A DNA stretch of 64,000 nt, from the NCBI GenBank assembly GCA_963753055.1, contig CAVWAP010000001.1, positions 248,001 to 312,000 on the forward strand. Reading direction: 5' to 3'. This DNA is from JAUWGC01 sp963753055. GTDB taxonomy: Bacteria > Bacteroidota > Bacteroidia > Bacteroidales > B18-G4. The notes beneath the pieces were generated by a model that ran no database searches, was not told the DNA's origin, and was given only the letters and a program-made list of their open reading frames with translations. Position 1 is the first letter of the stretch, and each line of letters starts with the position of its first letter. The position numbers were made by a program, and so were the translations under genes. Shown here piece after piece: positions 1-9,287 of the stretch.

Positions 1-3000
1 CGGAAACAAGTTCTACGCCTCTTGGTGAATCGCTGCAACTTTCAGGGAATGGTACCCAGTACAGTGATTTTATCTGGGCCGGGCCAGTTGCTGCTACTTC
101 TGGTACAGAAAATGACGGCCAGACAATAGGTGGGAGCGCTCTGCCGGAGCCAACAAATTATCCAACAGGTTTTGCTGCCTCTGCCAGTGGTGTTTCGATT
201 ACTGTTACATGGACTGATGCCACAGGAGCGCAATTGCCAGGTGCCTACCTCATCAAGGCCAGTGACCAGGACAATATCATAGCGCCGGTAGACGGTACAG
301 CCGAGGCGGATGACCTGGATTTTACAGATGGCCTGGGTGCTAAAAATATACTTTACGGAGATGAAACGTATACTTTTATTGGACTGGATCCAAATACTAC
401 CTATTATTTTGAAATTTATCCATACACTAATGCAGGCAGCAATATAGATTACAAAACTGATGGAACCGTACCAGCGCAAAACGCAATGACTTCCACGGTG
501 ATCCTTTATGAAGGATTTGATCTGAGCTGGGGAGCATGGGATACAATATCTGTCATTGGAGCACAGGTCTGGGACCGTGATAACAGCTATGGCGTGGGTG
601 GTACACCCTGCGCACGAATGAGCGGTTATGACAACGGGGCCCAGGATAATGAGGATTGGCTGATATCACCTCCTATGAACCTGGATAATTATACCAATGA
701 AAACCTGACATTCCAGACCGCACTGAATTATTCCGGACCTGACCTGGAAGCATTCATTTCCACTGATTATGATGGTGGTGGTGATCCGAGCACGGGAACC
801 TGGACCACAATTAGCTTTACTTTGTCGCCAGGGTCATGGGCATGGACAGCTTCAGGAAATATAGACCTGTCTTCTTATAATGGGACTGCTGTCTATATCG
901 CATTCAAATACACCTCCACCACATCAGCCGGGGCTGCTACCTGGGAAGTTGATGAGGTCCTTGTGACTGGTGACGGTGGCGGCACCCCGGATATTGTCAT
1001 CAATGAGATCATGTATAACTCACCGGGTGATGATGAACAGTGGATTGAGTTATATAATAATACGGGGGTAACGGTAGATATTTCAGGATGGTATATCCAG
1101 GATCACAGCACAGCATCCCTTCCTCTTACACTACCTGGAGGCACATCCCTGGCCCCCGATCAATACTTCACTATTGCAGTATACACCAGTGGTAGTTTCC
1201 CATTTACCCCTGATTTTGATGGGACGGCACAGATAGACTGGAGCTTCAGTCATAATGGTGATGTGGTTAACCTGTATAACCTGGGTGGTGTGCTGGTCGA
1301 CCATGTTGCTTATGATGACCAGGACCCATGGCCTACGACACCCAATGGTGCTGGCCCTACTCTGGCACTGATTGATCCGTCGTATGATAATGCCCTGCCC
1401 GAAAGCTGGGATGCCAGTGAGCAGGATGGTGGTACACCAGGAGCTATCAACTTCCCTCCGGATCCTTCTCCAATCGTGGTGACACCGAATGGTTTTGAAT
1501 CCTGGGAGCAGGGATCAACACACACGATCACATGGGATAACTTCTACGGATACACTGGAAACATACAAATAGAGCTGTTAAATTATTCTGTGACGCCTCC
1601 CTTTGCTCAGATGCTGGTTTATAACCTGCCATCAAGCAATGAAAGCTGGGAATGGACCATTTTCCCAAATCAGGACCCGGGATCTGACTATAGGATCAGA
1701 ATATCTGACATTGCCGGTATGCCTTATGATGAAAGTGATACCACATTCACCATCACTGAAATGTATATCCCTCCTCAAATTGTGATTACAGAGATCATGT
1801 ACAATCCACCGGAAGCAGGAACAGATACACTGGAGTTTGTTGAATTGTATAATAATGGTCCTGACGCTGTCGACCTGGAAGGATTTTATTTCAAGGAAGG
1901 CTTTAGCTATACATTCCCGGCCGTAACTCTTGGAACTGCGGAGTACTATGTGGTATGTGTTGATGCAATGGCATTTTATAATACTTTCGGCATGATCGCA
2001 GCAGAATGGACCAGTGGTGCATTGAGCAATAGCGGGGAAGACATCGTCCTGGTTAATCCTGATGGGTTCCTTGTTGATTCTGTTTATTATGATGATCAGC
2101 TGCCATGGGATACCCTGGCTGATGGATTTGGTCCTTCACTGACCTTATGCAACCCGAGCTCGGATAACTCACTTGCTGAAAACTGGACGTCCTCAACAGA
2201 GTTTGCTGCTGTAAATACAAATAATGATACGATTTATGCAACACCTTTCGATGGATGCGCATTCTTCCTCCCTGTAGCATATTTTGAGGCAGAAGATACT
2301 ACCATCGCTGTTGGCTCCACTGCTACATTTACAGATATGTCACTTGGAGATCCAACGGCATGGGATTGGACCTTTGAAGGTGGCGACCCTGCGACATCCA
2401 CTCAGCAGACTCCTCCTCCAATTATGTATGATGCTCCGGGAGAATATGATGTTACCCTGACAGTTACGAATGCTAATGGTGACAGCACGCTGACAATGGA
2501 AAACTATATATATGTGGATTATGCTCCGGAAGCTGATTTTGAAGCTGACCTTACACAAATCTATGCAGGAGAATCAGTCAATTTTACTGATCTTTCAACC
2601 CATAATCCTACAATGTGGGAGTGGACATTTGAAGGTGGAACGCCTGCAAGCTTCAACCAGCAAACTCCACCGGAAATTTTCTATAATGAAGCAGGTACGT
2701 TTGATGTCACCCTGACTGTGACCAATGATTATGGAGAATCTACTCTGACAATGGAAGATTATATTGATGCGCTGCCGACTGGCCTCACTGAGCTGGCTCA
2801 AGGCTCTGTACAGGTGTATCCAAACCCATCCCAGGGTGAGGTGATCCTGAAGTCGAGCGGGCTGAACGGATCTGAAATTGCTGTTTATTCACTCATCGGT
2901 AATGTCGTATATCAGACGAACATTACGGAAGACATCATGACACTGGACCTGAGTGACTTTCAGAAAGGGCTTTACATCCTCCGTATTGTAAGCCATGATA

Positions 3001-3035
3001 AGAATGTTTATTCTAAGAAATTAATCATTAAATAA
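1..3035 (+). CDS. T9SS-exported multidomain protein (lamin-tail, PKD), 5' end outside window
   Basis: Partial gene: the reading frame is already open at base 3, so the start and signal peptide lie upstream of the window. In order it encodes an Fn3-like stretch, a choice-of-anchor-J-like domain (about 490-985, with NEDWLISPPMNLD), a lamin-tail domain (about 990-1440, INEIMYNSPGDDEQWIELYN), an Ig-like segment starting NGFESWEQGSTHTITW, a second lamin-tail domain (about 1775-2180), two PKD domains (2270-2515 and 2520-2770, each with a WDWTFEGG/WEWTFEGG core) and a C-terminal type A sorting domain (VYPNPSQGEV, ending KKLIIK). Known for the families: such proteins cross the outer membrane by type IX secretion and are released or surface-attached; PKD and lamin-tail modules are usually adhesive. 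It is followed after 2 bases by a paralogue sharing the Fn3/anchor-J block. No catalytic domain is visible in the part present, so the exact role is unknown. Confidence 0.9.
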   Translation, partial: ETSSTPLGESLQLSGNGTQYSDFIWAGPVAATSGTENDGQTIGGSALPEPTNYPTGFAASASGVSITVTWTDATGAQLPGAYLIKASDQDNIIAPVDGTAEADDLDFTDGLGAKNILYGDETYTFIGLDPNTTYYFEIYPYTNAGSNIDYKTDGTVPAQNAMTSTVILYEGFDLSWGAWDTISVIGAQVWDRDNSYGVGGTPCARMSGYDNGAQDNEDWLISPPMNLDNYTNENLTFQTALNYSGPDLEAFISTDYDGGGDPSTGTWTTISFTLSPGSWAWTASGNIDLSSYNGTAVYIAFKYTSTTSAGAATWEVDEVLVTGDGGGTPDIVINEIMYNSPGDDEQWIELYNNTGVTVDISGWYIQDHSTASLPLTLPGGTSLAPDQYFTIAVYTSGSFPFTPDFDGTAQIDWSFSHNGDVVNLYNLGGVLVDHVAYDDQDPWPTTPNGAGPTLALIDPSYDNALPESWDASEQDGGTPGAINFPPDPSPIVVTPNGFESWEQGSTHTITWDNFYGYTGNIQIELLNYSVTPPFAQMLVYNLPSSNESWEWTIFPNQDPGSDYRIRISDIAGMPYDESDTTFTITEMYIPPQIVITEIMYNPPEAGTDTLEFVELYNNGPDAVDLEGFYFKEGFSYTFPAVTLGTAEYYVVCVDAMAFYNTFGMIAAEWTSGALSNSGEDIVLVNPDGFLVDSVYYDDQLPWDTLADGFGPSLTLCNPSSDNSLAENWTSSTEFAAVNTNNDTIYATPFDGCAFFLPVAYFEAEDTTIAVGSTATFTDMSLGDPTAWDWTFEGGDPATSTQQTPPPIMYDAPGEYDVTLTVTNANGDSTLTMENYIYVDYAPEADFEADLTQIYAGESVNFTDLSTHNPTMWEWTFEGGTPASFNQQTPPEIFYNEAGTFDVTLTVTNDYGESTLTMEDYIDALPTGLTELAQGSVQVYPNPSQGEVILKSSGLNGSEIAVYSLIGNVVYQTNITEDIMTLDLSDFQKGLYILRIVSHDKNVYSKKLIIK

Positions 3036-3037
3036 TT

Positions 3038-4714
3038 ATGAAAAAATTAATATTAATATGTGTAGCAATCCTGGCATCTGTCTCACTTCTGGTGGGGCAA
3101 AATGCCTGGATCAATGAGATTCATTATGACAATGCCAGCACTGATGAAAATGAGATCATTGAGGTGGTGATTGAAGATGCCGGATCCTATGACCTGTCTA
3201 TGTTCCAGGTCGACCTATATAACGGCAACAACGGGGAGGTGTATGATACCCGTACTCTCGACATGTATACCGCAGGCACAACAAGCAATAATTTCACTTT
3301 TTATTATTTTAATTACACAGCAGCTGGTGGAAGCATCCAAAATGGTTCACCTGATGGCATGACGTTAAGTTATAACGGCGAGCTGATCGTTGGACAGTTC
3401 CTTAGCTACGAAGGTACCCTTGTAGCTGTTAACGGGCCTGCTCTTGGCCTTACATCAGTTGATATAGGGGTGTCTGAGTCGAGTTCAACACCAATTGGTG
3501 AATCATTGCAGCTTACCGGTACGGGTACGCAGTACGACCAGTTTGCATGGACCGGTCCGGTGACAGCCACTCCTGGCAACCTTAACCAGGGACAGACCAT
3601 TGGAGGGAGCTTGCTTCCTGAACCAACAAATTATCCGACTGATTTCGCATCAAGCCTTGCTGGTGTCACTGTTACACTCACCTGGACTGATGCCACCGGA
3701 GACCAGTTGCCGGATGCTTATATTGTCCTGGCAAGTGATGAAAATAACATAGCAACCCCATCTGATGGTACTCCTATTTCAAATGATCCGGATATGTCTG
3801 ATGGGCAGGGCGCAATGAATGTCGGCCATGGTAATGAACAATGCTCCTTCAGCGGACTGGCAGGAAACAAGACATTTTACTTTGAAATTTACCCATATAC
3901 AAATGCAGGTACCAATATCGACTATAAGAATGATGGTACGGCCCCGGCAACAACTGCGATAACACCATTCGTGATCTTGTTTCAAGACTTTGATAATAAC
4001 TGGGGGTTCTGGGATACTGTCAATGTTTTGGGTGCTGAACTATGGAGCCGTGATAATAATTATGGTCTTAACAGTACACCCTGTGCCCGAATGAGTGGAT
4101 ATGCAGGAGGGGCTCAAGACAATGAAGACTGGCTTATATCTCCTGCCATGAACCTGGATGCTTATTCCAGTGAAGTTTTGACATTCTACACTGCCACGTT
4201 TTATGACGGACAAGAACTGGAACCTCTGATCTCAACAGATTATGATGGAGGGGGTGATCCTACAACAGCTACCTGGACAGATTTTACATGGACCATGCCA
4301 CCCGCAACGTGGGATTGGGTCTCATCAGGCGATATTGACTTGTCAGGCATTAACGGGACAGAAGTATACCTTGCATTCAAGTATACATCAACCACTGCTG
4401 ATGCAGCAACCTGGGAAGTTGATGATATCCTGTTGATTGGCGAACCTGCAGTTGGTGTCTCTGCATTGTCAGGAGATGATCAACACTTCAATGTATATCC
4501 TAATCCAAGTGATGGAATAATCCGCATTGAAGGATCAGCCAATGAAACGGTTACTCTTGAAGTATTCTCAAGCCATGGTGTAAAGGTGCTTACCTGGGGA
4601 AAAATTAATATTCCAAATACATTTGGCCTGCAGGAATTAGATCCTGGAGTTTATTTTCTCAGGATTTATGGTGAGGATGCTAAAAGTACCATACAACGAC
4701 TGGTCATTTATTAA
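3038..4714 (+). CDS. T9SS-exported protein with choice-of-anchor-J domain, paralogue of upstream gene
   Basis: 558 residues. The start ATG at 3038 gives a clear signal peptide (MKKLILICVAILASVSLLVGQ). The mature part begins with a lamin-tail-like motif (AWINEIHYDNASTDENE), then the same module order as the gene before it: SSSTPIGESLQLTG, an Fn3-like block with PEPTNYPTDF, and a choice-of-anchor-J domain containing NEDWLISPAMNLD and STDYDGGGDP. It ends in a type A sorting domain (FNVYPNPSDGIIRIEG to QRLVIY). The two genes are co-directional with a 2-bp gap, so they are probably co-transcribed and arose by tandem duplication; the upstream copy gained extra lamin-tail and PKD modules, or this one lost them. 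Predicted fate is export by T9SS. Substrate or partner cannot be read from the sequence. Confidence 0.9.
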   Translation: MKKLILICVAILASVSLLVGQNAWINEIHYDNASTDENEIIEVVIEDAGSYDLSMFQVDLYNGNNGEVYDTRTLDMYTAGTTSNNFTFYYFNYTAAGGSIQNGSPDGMTLSYNGELIVGQFLSYEGTLVAVNGPALGLTSVDIGVSESSSTPIGESLQLTGTGTQYDQFAWTGPVTATPGNLNQGQTIGGSLLPEPTNYPTDFASSLAGVTVTLTWTDATGDQLPDAYIVLASDENNIATPSDGTPISNDPDMSDGQGAMNVGHGNEQCSFSGLAGNKTFYFEIYPYTNAGTNIDYKNDGTAPATTAITPFVILFQDFDNNWGFWDTVNVLGAELWSRDNNYGLNSTPCARMSGYAGGAQDNEDWLISPAMNLDAYSSEVLTFYTATFYDGQELEPLISTDYDGGGDPTTATWTDFTWTMPPATWDWVSSGDIDLSGINGTEVYLAFKYTSTTADAATWEVDDILLIGEPAVGVSALSGDDQHFNVYPNPSDGIIRIEGSANETVTLEVFSSHGVKVLTWGKINIPNTFGLQELDPGVYFLRIYGEDAKSTIQRLVIY

Positions 4715-4790
4715 AATTTGTAAGGCAGTGATCAAATAAGTTGCCTAATTTTATGTTATCTTTTACAGGTCCAAACTTTGCGATTGGTTA

Positions 4791-6338
4791 ATGAAGATAA
4801 CGGCCAAAATATTCATTTTTATTCTTTCCCTATTTCTCATCTGGGATGGGTCTGCCCAGCAAAAGACACCTTTAAGGCTGGAGCTTAATGCCCGTTTAAC
4901 GGAAGAGTCCTATGAGCTGATCACATGTGGTCAGCATGGCATTATCATCTTTTTTGAGGAAGATGGTGTATTGGATAATGGGAATAGGAACTGGCACTTT
5001 GCATTATTCGACCAGCAGCTGCAGGAGTCCTGGATGATTGTAGCTGAATTGCAAAAAGGAATGTCTTTTTACAAGGATGCCTTATTGGGGGACATGCTTT
5101 ATCTGTTCTTTATAAATGTTGAAGGTAAAAAGACGGATGAAGTCGATTATCAAATAATAAGAGTTCGGTTAGCCGACGGCAATACAAGCCACTTTGATGG
5201 TGAGTACCAGGAGAAGGCTGAGCCATCAGCATTTAAAGTGATAAATAACAAAGTCTGGATCGGGTTGGCTCAAAAAAGGGCCACTGCCCAGCTGGCTATT
5301 CTTGACTTTGTCTCAGGCGATCATAGCACTGTTATCATAGACATCCCGAATCAAAATATCATTTCGAATATCTTCTTTGATACTACGTATCAGCAGGTAC
5401 ATCTTGTTATTCAAAATTTTACGTCAAAGCTTCAAAGCGGATTGTATTGCCAGACGTATTCCTTAGATGGCCGATTGATTAAAACGCAGGAAATAAAAGC
5501 GGCACTCAAGGAGAGATACCTGAATGACGCAGAGATTGTTGTAAAGGGAGATGACCTTTATTTCCTTGGGACATATAATACAGAGCGTGGCAAGGTTCCC
5601 TTTGAAGGAGAAGATGGCTTGCAGGGAGCTGCAGGGTTTTATATAGCAAAAATTGATGGTGGTACACAATCATTTATCAATTACTATAATTTCCTCGAGT
5701 TTGAGAACCTCTATAATTCATTAACTGGCAGAGATATTATGAAGGTTAGGAAGAAAGCTGAAAAGCAAAAATCAAATGATGAGGAGTACTCGTTAAACTA
5801 TAACCTGTTGCTGCATTCAATCCTGGAGCACGACGGCAATTTCATATTGCTCGCTGAGGCTTTTTATCCTGAGTACAGGACCGTGACAAACATGTATTAT
5901 GATTATTATGGAAGGCTTATGCCACAGACTTATACAGTGTTTGATGGATATAAGTATTTCAATGGTATCGTCGCAGCATTTGACCCGGAGGGTGGGCTGG
6001 TATGGGATAATGATATTGAAATATGGAATGTATTGACTTTTGACCTCGATAGATACCTGAATGTTTTCATTGATGGGACTGAGCTTGCTATGTTTTACAC
6101 CTGGGAGGGAAAAATCAACTACAAGATTGTCGACCTGGCACGGCAAACTGCTGACTCTGATCAAGCTCCCCTTGAACTTAAATATAAAAAAGATAAAGTA
6201 GTGGAAGAGACAGGCAGCCGGATTATCCATTGGTATGACCATTATTTCATAGCCTATGGTTATCAGGAAATTAAAAACAATTCCCTTTCAAAAAGCAAAA
6301 GAACTGTGTTTTATGTAAATAAGGTTGCTTTTCAATAG
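4791..6338 (+). CDS. Secreted protein of unknown function, 515 aa
   Basis: I do not recognise the family. The ATG at 4791 gives a signal peptide (KIFIFILSLFLIWDGSAQQ, cleavage probably after SAQ), so the product is periplasmic or outer-membrane associated. There is no lipobox and no C-terminal sorting domain; it ends in YVNKVAFQ. The body is rich in alternating hydrophobic/aromatic strands (NWHFALFDQQLQESW, LVLIQNFTSK-like), which suggests a beta-propeller or beta-rich fold. The next gene, a methyltransferase-like gene, starts 6 bases downstream, so the two are likely co-transcribed. Confidence 0.75.
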   Translation: MKITAKIFIFILSLFLIWDGSAQQKTPLRLELNARLTEESYELITCGQHGIIIFFEEDGVLDNGNRNWHFALFDQQLQESWMIVAELQKGMSFYKDALLGDMLYLFFINVEGKKTDEVDYQIIRVRLADGNTSHFDGEYQEKAEPSAFKVINNKVWIGLAQKRATAQLAILDFVSGDHSTVIIDIPNQNIISNIFFDTTYQQVHLVIQNFTSKLQSGLYCQTYSLDGRLIKTQEIKAALKERYLNDAEIVVKGDDLYFLGTYNTERGKVPFEGEDGLQGAAGFYIAKIDGGTQSFINYYNFLEFENLYNSLTGRDIMKVRKKAEKQKSNDEEYSLNYNLLLHSILEHDGNFILLAEAFYPEYRTVTNMYYDYYGRLMPQTYTVFDGYKYFNGIVAAFDPEGGLVWDNDIEIWNVLTFDLDRYLNVFIDGTELAMFYTWEGKINYKIVDLARQTADSDQAPLELKYKKDKVVEETGSRIIHWYDHYFIAYGYQEIKNNSLSKSKRTVFYVNKVAFQ

Positions 6339-6344
6339 ATTGAT

Positions 6345-7136
6345 ATGAGCACTGCCAAATTATTGATTGATTATGTAGGTTATCAAACCAGGGCCTCGGG
6401 AAAATTCCGCGTGCATTCTCCTTTTGTATATCAATTCTTTACGGAAGTCGTCCGGGATAATTCCCGTTACGATGATTATATAAATATTGAGGGCCTGGTC
6501 AATGGGATGAGAAGTGAGAAACAGCTGATAGAGACAACAGATTTTGGGGCAAGCAGCAAAGGCCAGGCTTACAGGACTAATTACGAAAGAGTCGGAAAGA
6601 TAGTAAAGGCGTCATCAGTCCAACGCAGAACGGGCAGGTTGCTGTATCGGATTGCCAGGAATTCACAGGCAAAAAATATTGTTGAGCTTGGGACATCATT
6701 AGGTATCAGTACCATGTACCTGGCTAAGGGTGCTCCCCAGGCTGAGATCCACTCCCTGGAGGGTTGTGCAGCTAAAACCACGAAGGCTGAGAGGAACTTC
6801 AACAAGCTTGGGATTACAAATGTTATAAACCATATTGGCCATTTTGATGTTTTGCTTGACAAGGTAATAGATGAACTTCATTCAATTGATATTCTTTTCC
6901 TTGATGGCAACCATCGGAAGGAACCTACTATAAAATACTTTGAAAAGTGTCTGGAAAAGGCTAACAACGAAAGTGTTTTTATTTTTGATGACATCAGATG
7001 GTCGCAGGGAATGAAAGAAGCCTGGGAAACTATTAAGGCAAACCCCCATGTTACAGTTTCTATTGACCTTTTTTACCTTGGAATGGTATTCTTCAGGAAG
7101 GAATCAAGCAAACAAGATTTTTCGCTTAAATTTTGA
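6345..7136 (+). CDS. Class I SAM-dependent methyltransferase (O-methyltransferase-like)
   Basis: 263 residues with a Rossmann-type methyltransferase fold. Motif I is IVELGTSLGISTMYLAK (about residues 109-125), followed by an acidic residue after strand 2 (IHSLEG) and the strand-4 motif DILFLDGNHRKEPTIKYFE, as in Methyltransf_24/O-methyltransferase families. FIFDDIRWSQGMKEAW near the C-terminus also fits that group. The N-terminal about 100 residues (FRVHSPFVYQFF) are shared by Bacteroidota homologues that I recall only as hypothetical methyltransferases. The substrate is unknown. The start ATG at 6345 lies 6 bases after the upstream stop. Confidence 0.8.
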   Translation: MSTAKLLIDYVGYQTRASGKFRVHSPFVYQFFTEVVRDNSRYDDYINIEGLVNGMRSEKQLIETTDFGASSKGQAYRTNYERVGKIVKASSVQRRTGRLLYRIARNSQAKNIVELGTSLGISTMYLAKGAPQAEIHSLEGCAAKTTKAERNFNKLGITNVINHIGHFDVLLDKVIDELHSIDILFLDGNHRKEPTIKYFEKCLEKANNESVFIFDDIRWSQGMKEAWETIKANPHVTVSIDLFYLGMVFFRKESSKQDFSLKF

Positions 7137-7145
7137 TAATTATCT

Positions 7146-7153
7146 TACTTTTG
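7146..7153 (+). promoter_or_regulatory. Possible -7 promoter element upstream of the LolD-like gene
   Basis: TACTTTTG matches the Bacteroidota sigma-ABfr -7 consensus TAnnTTTG and lies 20 bp before the ATG at 7173. No clear TTG was seen at the usual 19-20 bp spacing, so only the -7 half is supported. Confidence 0.35.
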
Positions 7154-7172
7154 TATATATATATTTACAATT

Positions 7173-7874
7173 ATGAGTCAAGAGATTTTACGACTGGTCG
7201 ATATTTCCAGAAACTTTCAGGTAGGCACTGAGATCGTTCGTGCCCTGCAGTCCATTACACTTAGTATTAACAGGAATGAATTTGTGGCGCTTATGGGTCC
7301 TTCAGGTTCTGGAAAATCAACCTTGATGAACCTGCTTGGATGCCTGGATACGCCTACTTCGGGACAATACTTTCTGAATAGTAATGATGTCAGTAAGTTG
7401 GGGGATAACGAGTTGGCAGAGATCAGAAACCATGAGATTGGTTTTATATTCCAGACTTTTAACTTATTGCCCAGGTCGACTGCACTTGAGAATGTGATGT
7501 TGCCATTGATATATGCTGGTTTCAATAAATCTGACAGGCTGGCACGTGCAGAAGAAGTGTTGAGCGATGTTCAGTTGTCTGACAGGGTTACCCATAAGCC
7601 TAATGAGCTTTCAGGTGGACAGAGACAGCGTGTAGCTATTGCCAGGGCCCTGGTCAATAAGCCTTCAATCATACTTGCTGATGAACCTACCGGCAATCTG
7701 GATTCCAAGACCTCACTGGAGATCATGGAATTACTGGAAGCAATCCATGAGGCCGGAAATACTATCATAGTCGTGACCCATGAAGCGGACATAGCGAAGC
7801 GTGCCCACCGGATCATTCGCCTAATTGATGGCAGGGTCGAATCGGATGTTATAAATGAATCTGTAAAGGCTTAA
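7173..7874 (+). CDS. ABC transporter ATP-binding protein, LolD/MacB type
   Basis: 233 residues, a complete nucleotide-binding domain: Walker A GPSGSGKST, Q-loop IFQTFNLLPRSTALENV, signature LSGGQRQRVAIARAL, Walker B IILADEPTGNLD and H-loop VVTHE. The LPRSTALENVMLPLIYAG region is typical of the LolD/MacB/FtsE group, which drives lipoprotein release or mechanotransmission-type export from the inner membrane. No permease gene lies next to it, so its partner must be encoded elsewhere. The ATP:cob(I)alamin adenosyltransferase gene starts 10 bases downstream. Confidence 0.9.
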   Translation: MSQEILRLVDISRNFQVGTEIVRALQSITLSINRNEFVALMGPSGSGKSTLMNLLGCLDTPTSGQYFLNSNDVSKLGDNELAEIRNHEIGFIFQTFNLLPRSTALENVMLPLIYAGFNKSDRLARAEEVLSDVQLSDRVTHKPNELSGGQRQRVAIARALVNKPSIILADEPTGNLDSKTSLEIMELLEAIHEAGNTIIVVTHEADIAKRAHRIIRLIDGRVESDVINESVKA

Positions 7875-7884
7875 TACCATTATC

Positions 7885-8448
7885 ATGTCATCTTCTTATA
7901 AGGTTTATACCAAAGGGGGGGATAAGGGAGAGACCTCCCTGATTGGTGGTACACGTGTATCTAAAGGTAGCCTGAGGATTGAAGCATACGGGACAGTTGA
8001 TGAATTAAACAGTTTCATAGGATTGATCAGGGACCATGACATTGATGAGCATGATAAAAGTATGCTTTTAGAGGTCCAGGACAGGTTGTTTACCATTGAG
8101 TCAATTCTTGCCAAAGATCCGGAAAAAAATACAACTACCAAACTTCCTGAAATATTTGAAGAAGATATCTTAGTCCTTGAGAAGGAGATTGACCATATGA
8201 ACCAGCTCGTTGAACCGATGACTTCATTTATCCTTCCCGGAGGGCATCCCATCGTGTCTTATTGCCATATAAGCAGGTGCGTTTGCCGAAGGGCAGAGAG
8301 AATTATTATCAGGCTGAATGAGGAGAGTACGGTTGATTCATTGAGCATAAAATACATAAATCGACTTTCAGATTACCTGTTTGCCCTGGCCCGCAAAATA
8401 TCGAAAGAATTAAATGCGCCGGAAACCCCTTGGAAACCTAGGGTTTAG
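7885..8448 (+). CDS. Cob(I)yrinic acid a,c-diamide adenosyltransferase, PduO type
   Basis: 187 residues, the usual length for the PduO-type family. It transfers the 5'-deoxyadenosyl group of ATP to cob(I)alamin, making the adenosylcobalamin cofactor for mutases. Family motifs are visible: the ATP-binding N-terminus TKGGDKGETSLIGGTRVSK, YGTVDELNSFIG, the RCVCRRAERI helix that carries the conserved arginines, and INRLSDYLFALAR near the C-terminus. ATG at 7885, 10 bases after the ABC ATPase gene, so probably the same transcript. Confidence 0.92.
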   Translation: MSSSYKVYTKGGDKGETSLIGGTRVSKGSLRIEAYGTVDELNSFIGLIRDHDIDEHDKSMLLEVQDRLFTIESILAKDPEKNTTTKLPEIFEEDILVLEKEIDHMNQLVEPMTSFILPGGHPIVSYCHISRCVCRRAERIIIRLNEESTVDSLSIKYINRLSDYLFALARKISKELNAPETPWKPRV

Positions 8449-8476
8449 CCTTAATTTCACCTTTTAAAGATTTTAC

Positions 8477-8506
8477 TTGACTTTTCTTTAAAATCAGTTA
8501 TTTTTG
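8477..8506 (+). promoter_or_regulatory. Bacteroidota-type promoter upstream of the DUF2795 gene
   Basis: TTG at 8477-8479 and TATTTTTG at 8499-8506, separated by 19 bp, match the Bacteroidota -33/-7 consensus (TTTG, 19-20 bp, TAnnTTTG). The element lies 26 bp before the ATG at 8533. This is the cleanest promoter in the window. Confidence 0.65.
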
Positions 8507-8532
8507 CAAAAAATTAACTAAGTGCTTGATAT

Positions 8533-8754
8533 ATGTACTGGACACTAGAATTGGCTTCAAAATTAGAGGATGCACCATGGCCCTGTACAAAAGATGAATT
8601 GATTGACTATAGCATACGATCAGGTGCACCCCAAGAGGTTATAGAGAATCTTCGGGAGATTGAAGACGAAGGAGAAATGTACGAAAGCATTGAAGATATA
8701 TGGCCGGATTATCCGACCAAAGAGGATTTCTTCTTCCATGAAGATGAGTATTAG
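8533..8754 (+). CDS. DUF2795 domain-containing small acidic protein
   Basis: 73 residues, strongly acidic at the C-terminus (EDIWPDYPTKEDFFFHEDEY). The core TLELASKLEDAPWPCTKDELIDYSIRSGA fits the DUF2795 family, in which a small helical unit resembles a nucleic-acid-associated or regulatory fold; no function is established. It has its own promoter-like element just upstream and converges on rsmD, with which it overlaps by 4 bases at the stop codons (8751-8754). Confidence 0.85.
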   Translation: MYWTLELASKLEDAPWPCTKDELIDYSIRSGAPQEVIENLREIEDEGEMYESIEDIWPDYPTKEDFFFHEDEY

Positions 8755-9287
8755 ATTCTTGAGAAGAAGCTGAAGTTCACTCTTGAGTATTTCCTGTGCT
8801 GTTCAAATCCAGATTGTAAGGAGAAATCTATATCTGAGGGATGTTCAATAATTAAAATACCCCCTTTTTTAAGAAGATTATTTTGAAAAACAAGATCTGG
8901 GATGTCCGCAATCCCATCAAGATCATATGGCGGGTCAGCAAAAATAATATCGTAGCTACCATTTAACCTACCCAATATCTTAAATACATTGCCTTTTAAT
9001 GGCTTGATCTGGTTGAGATCAAGCTTGTCTGCAGTATCAGATATGAATTTTATACAGGAATAATTGATGTCAATAGCTGTTACACTACCAGCTCCACGGG
9101 AAGCAAATTCAAATGAAATAGATCCTATGCCTGCGAACAGATCCAGAACATCCAAGCCATCAAGATCCAACTTGCTATGGAGGATGTTAAACAAACTCTC
9201 CTTTGCCATGTCAGTGGTAGGTCTTACAGGCAGGCTGTTGGGTGCAATGATTTTTCTTCCCCTGTGGGAGCCACTTATGATTCGCAC
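8751..9287 (-). CDS. rsmD: 16S rRNA (guanine(966)-N2)-methyltransferase RsmD
   Basis: 178 residues. It methylates G966 of 16S rRNA during 30S assembly. The N-terminus MRIISGSHRGRKI and PTTDMAKESLFNIL are diagnostic for RsmD; motif I is VLDLFAGIGSISFEFASRGA and the catalytic amino-methyltransferase motif is FADPPYDL (DPPY). The gene overlaps the upstream DUF3822 gene by 13 bases, a pairing commonly seen in Bacteroidota, so the two are co-translated. Confidence 0.93.
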   Translation of the reverse strand: MRIISGSHRGRKIIAPNSLPVRPTTDMAKESLFNILHSKLDLDGLDVLDLFAGIGSISFEFASRGAGSVTAIDINYSCIKFISDTADKLDLNQIKPLKGNVFKILGRLNGSYDIIFADPPYDLDGIADIPDLVFQNNLLKKGGILIIEHPSDIDFSLQSGFEQHRKYSRVNFSFFSRI

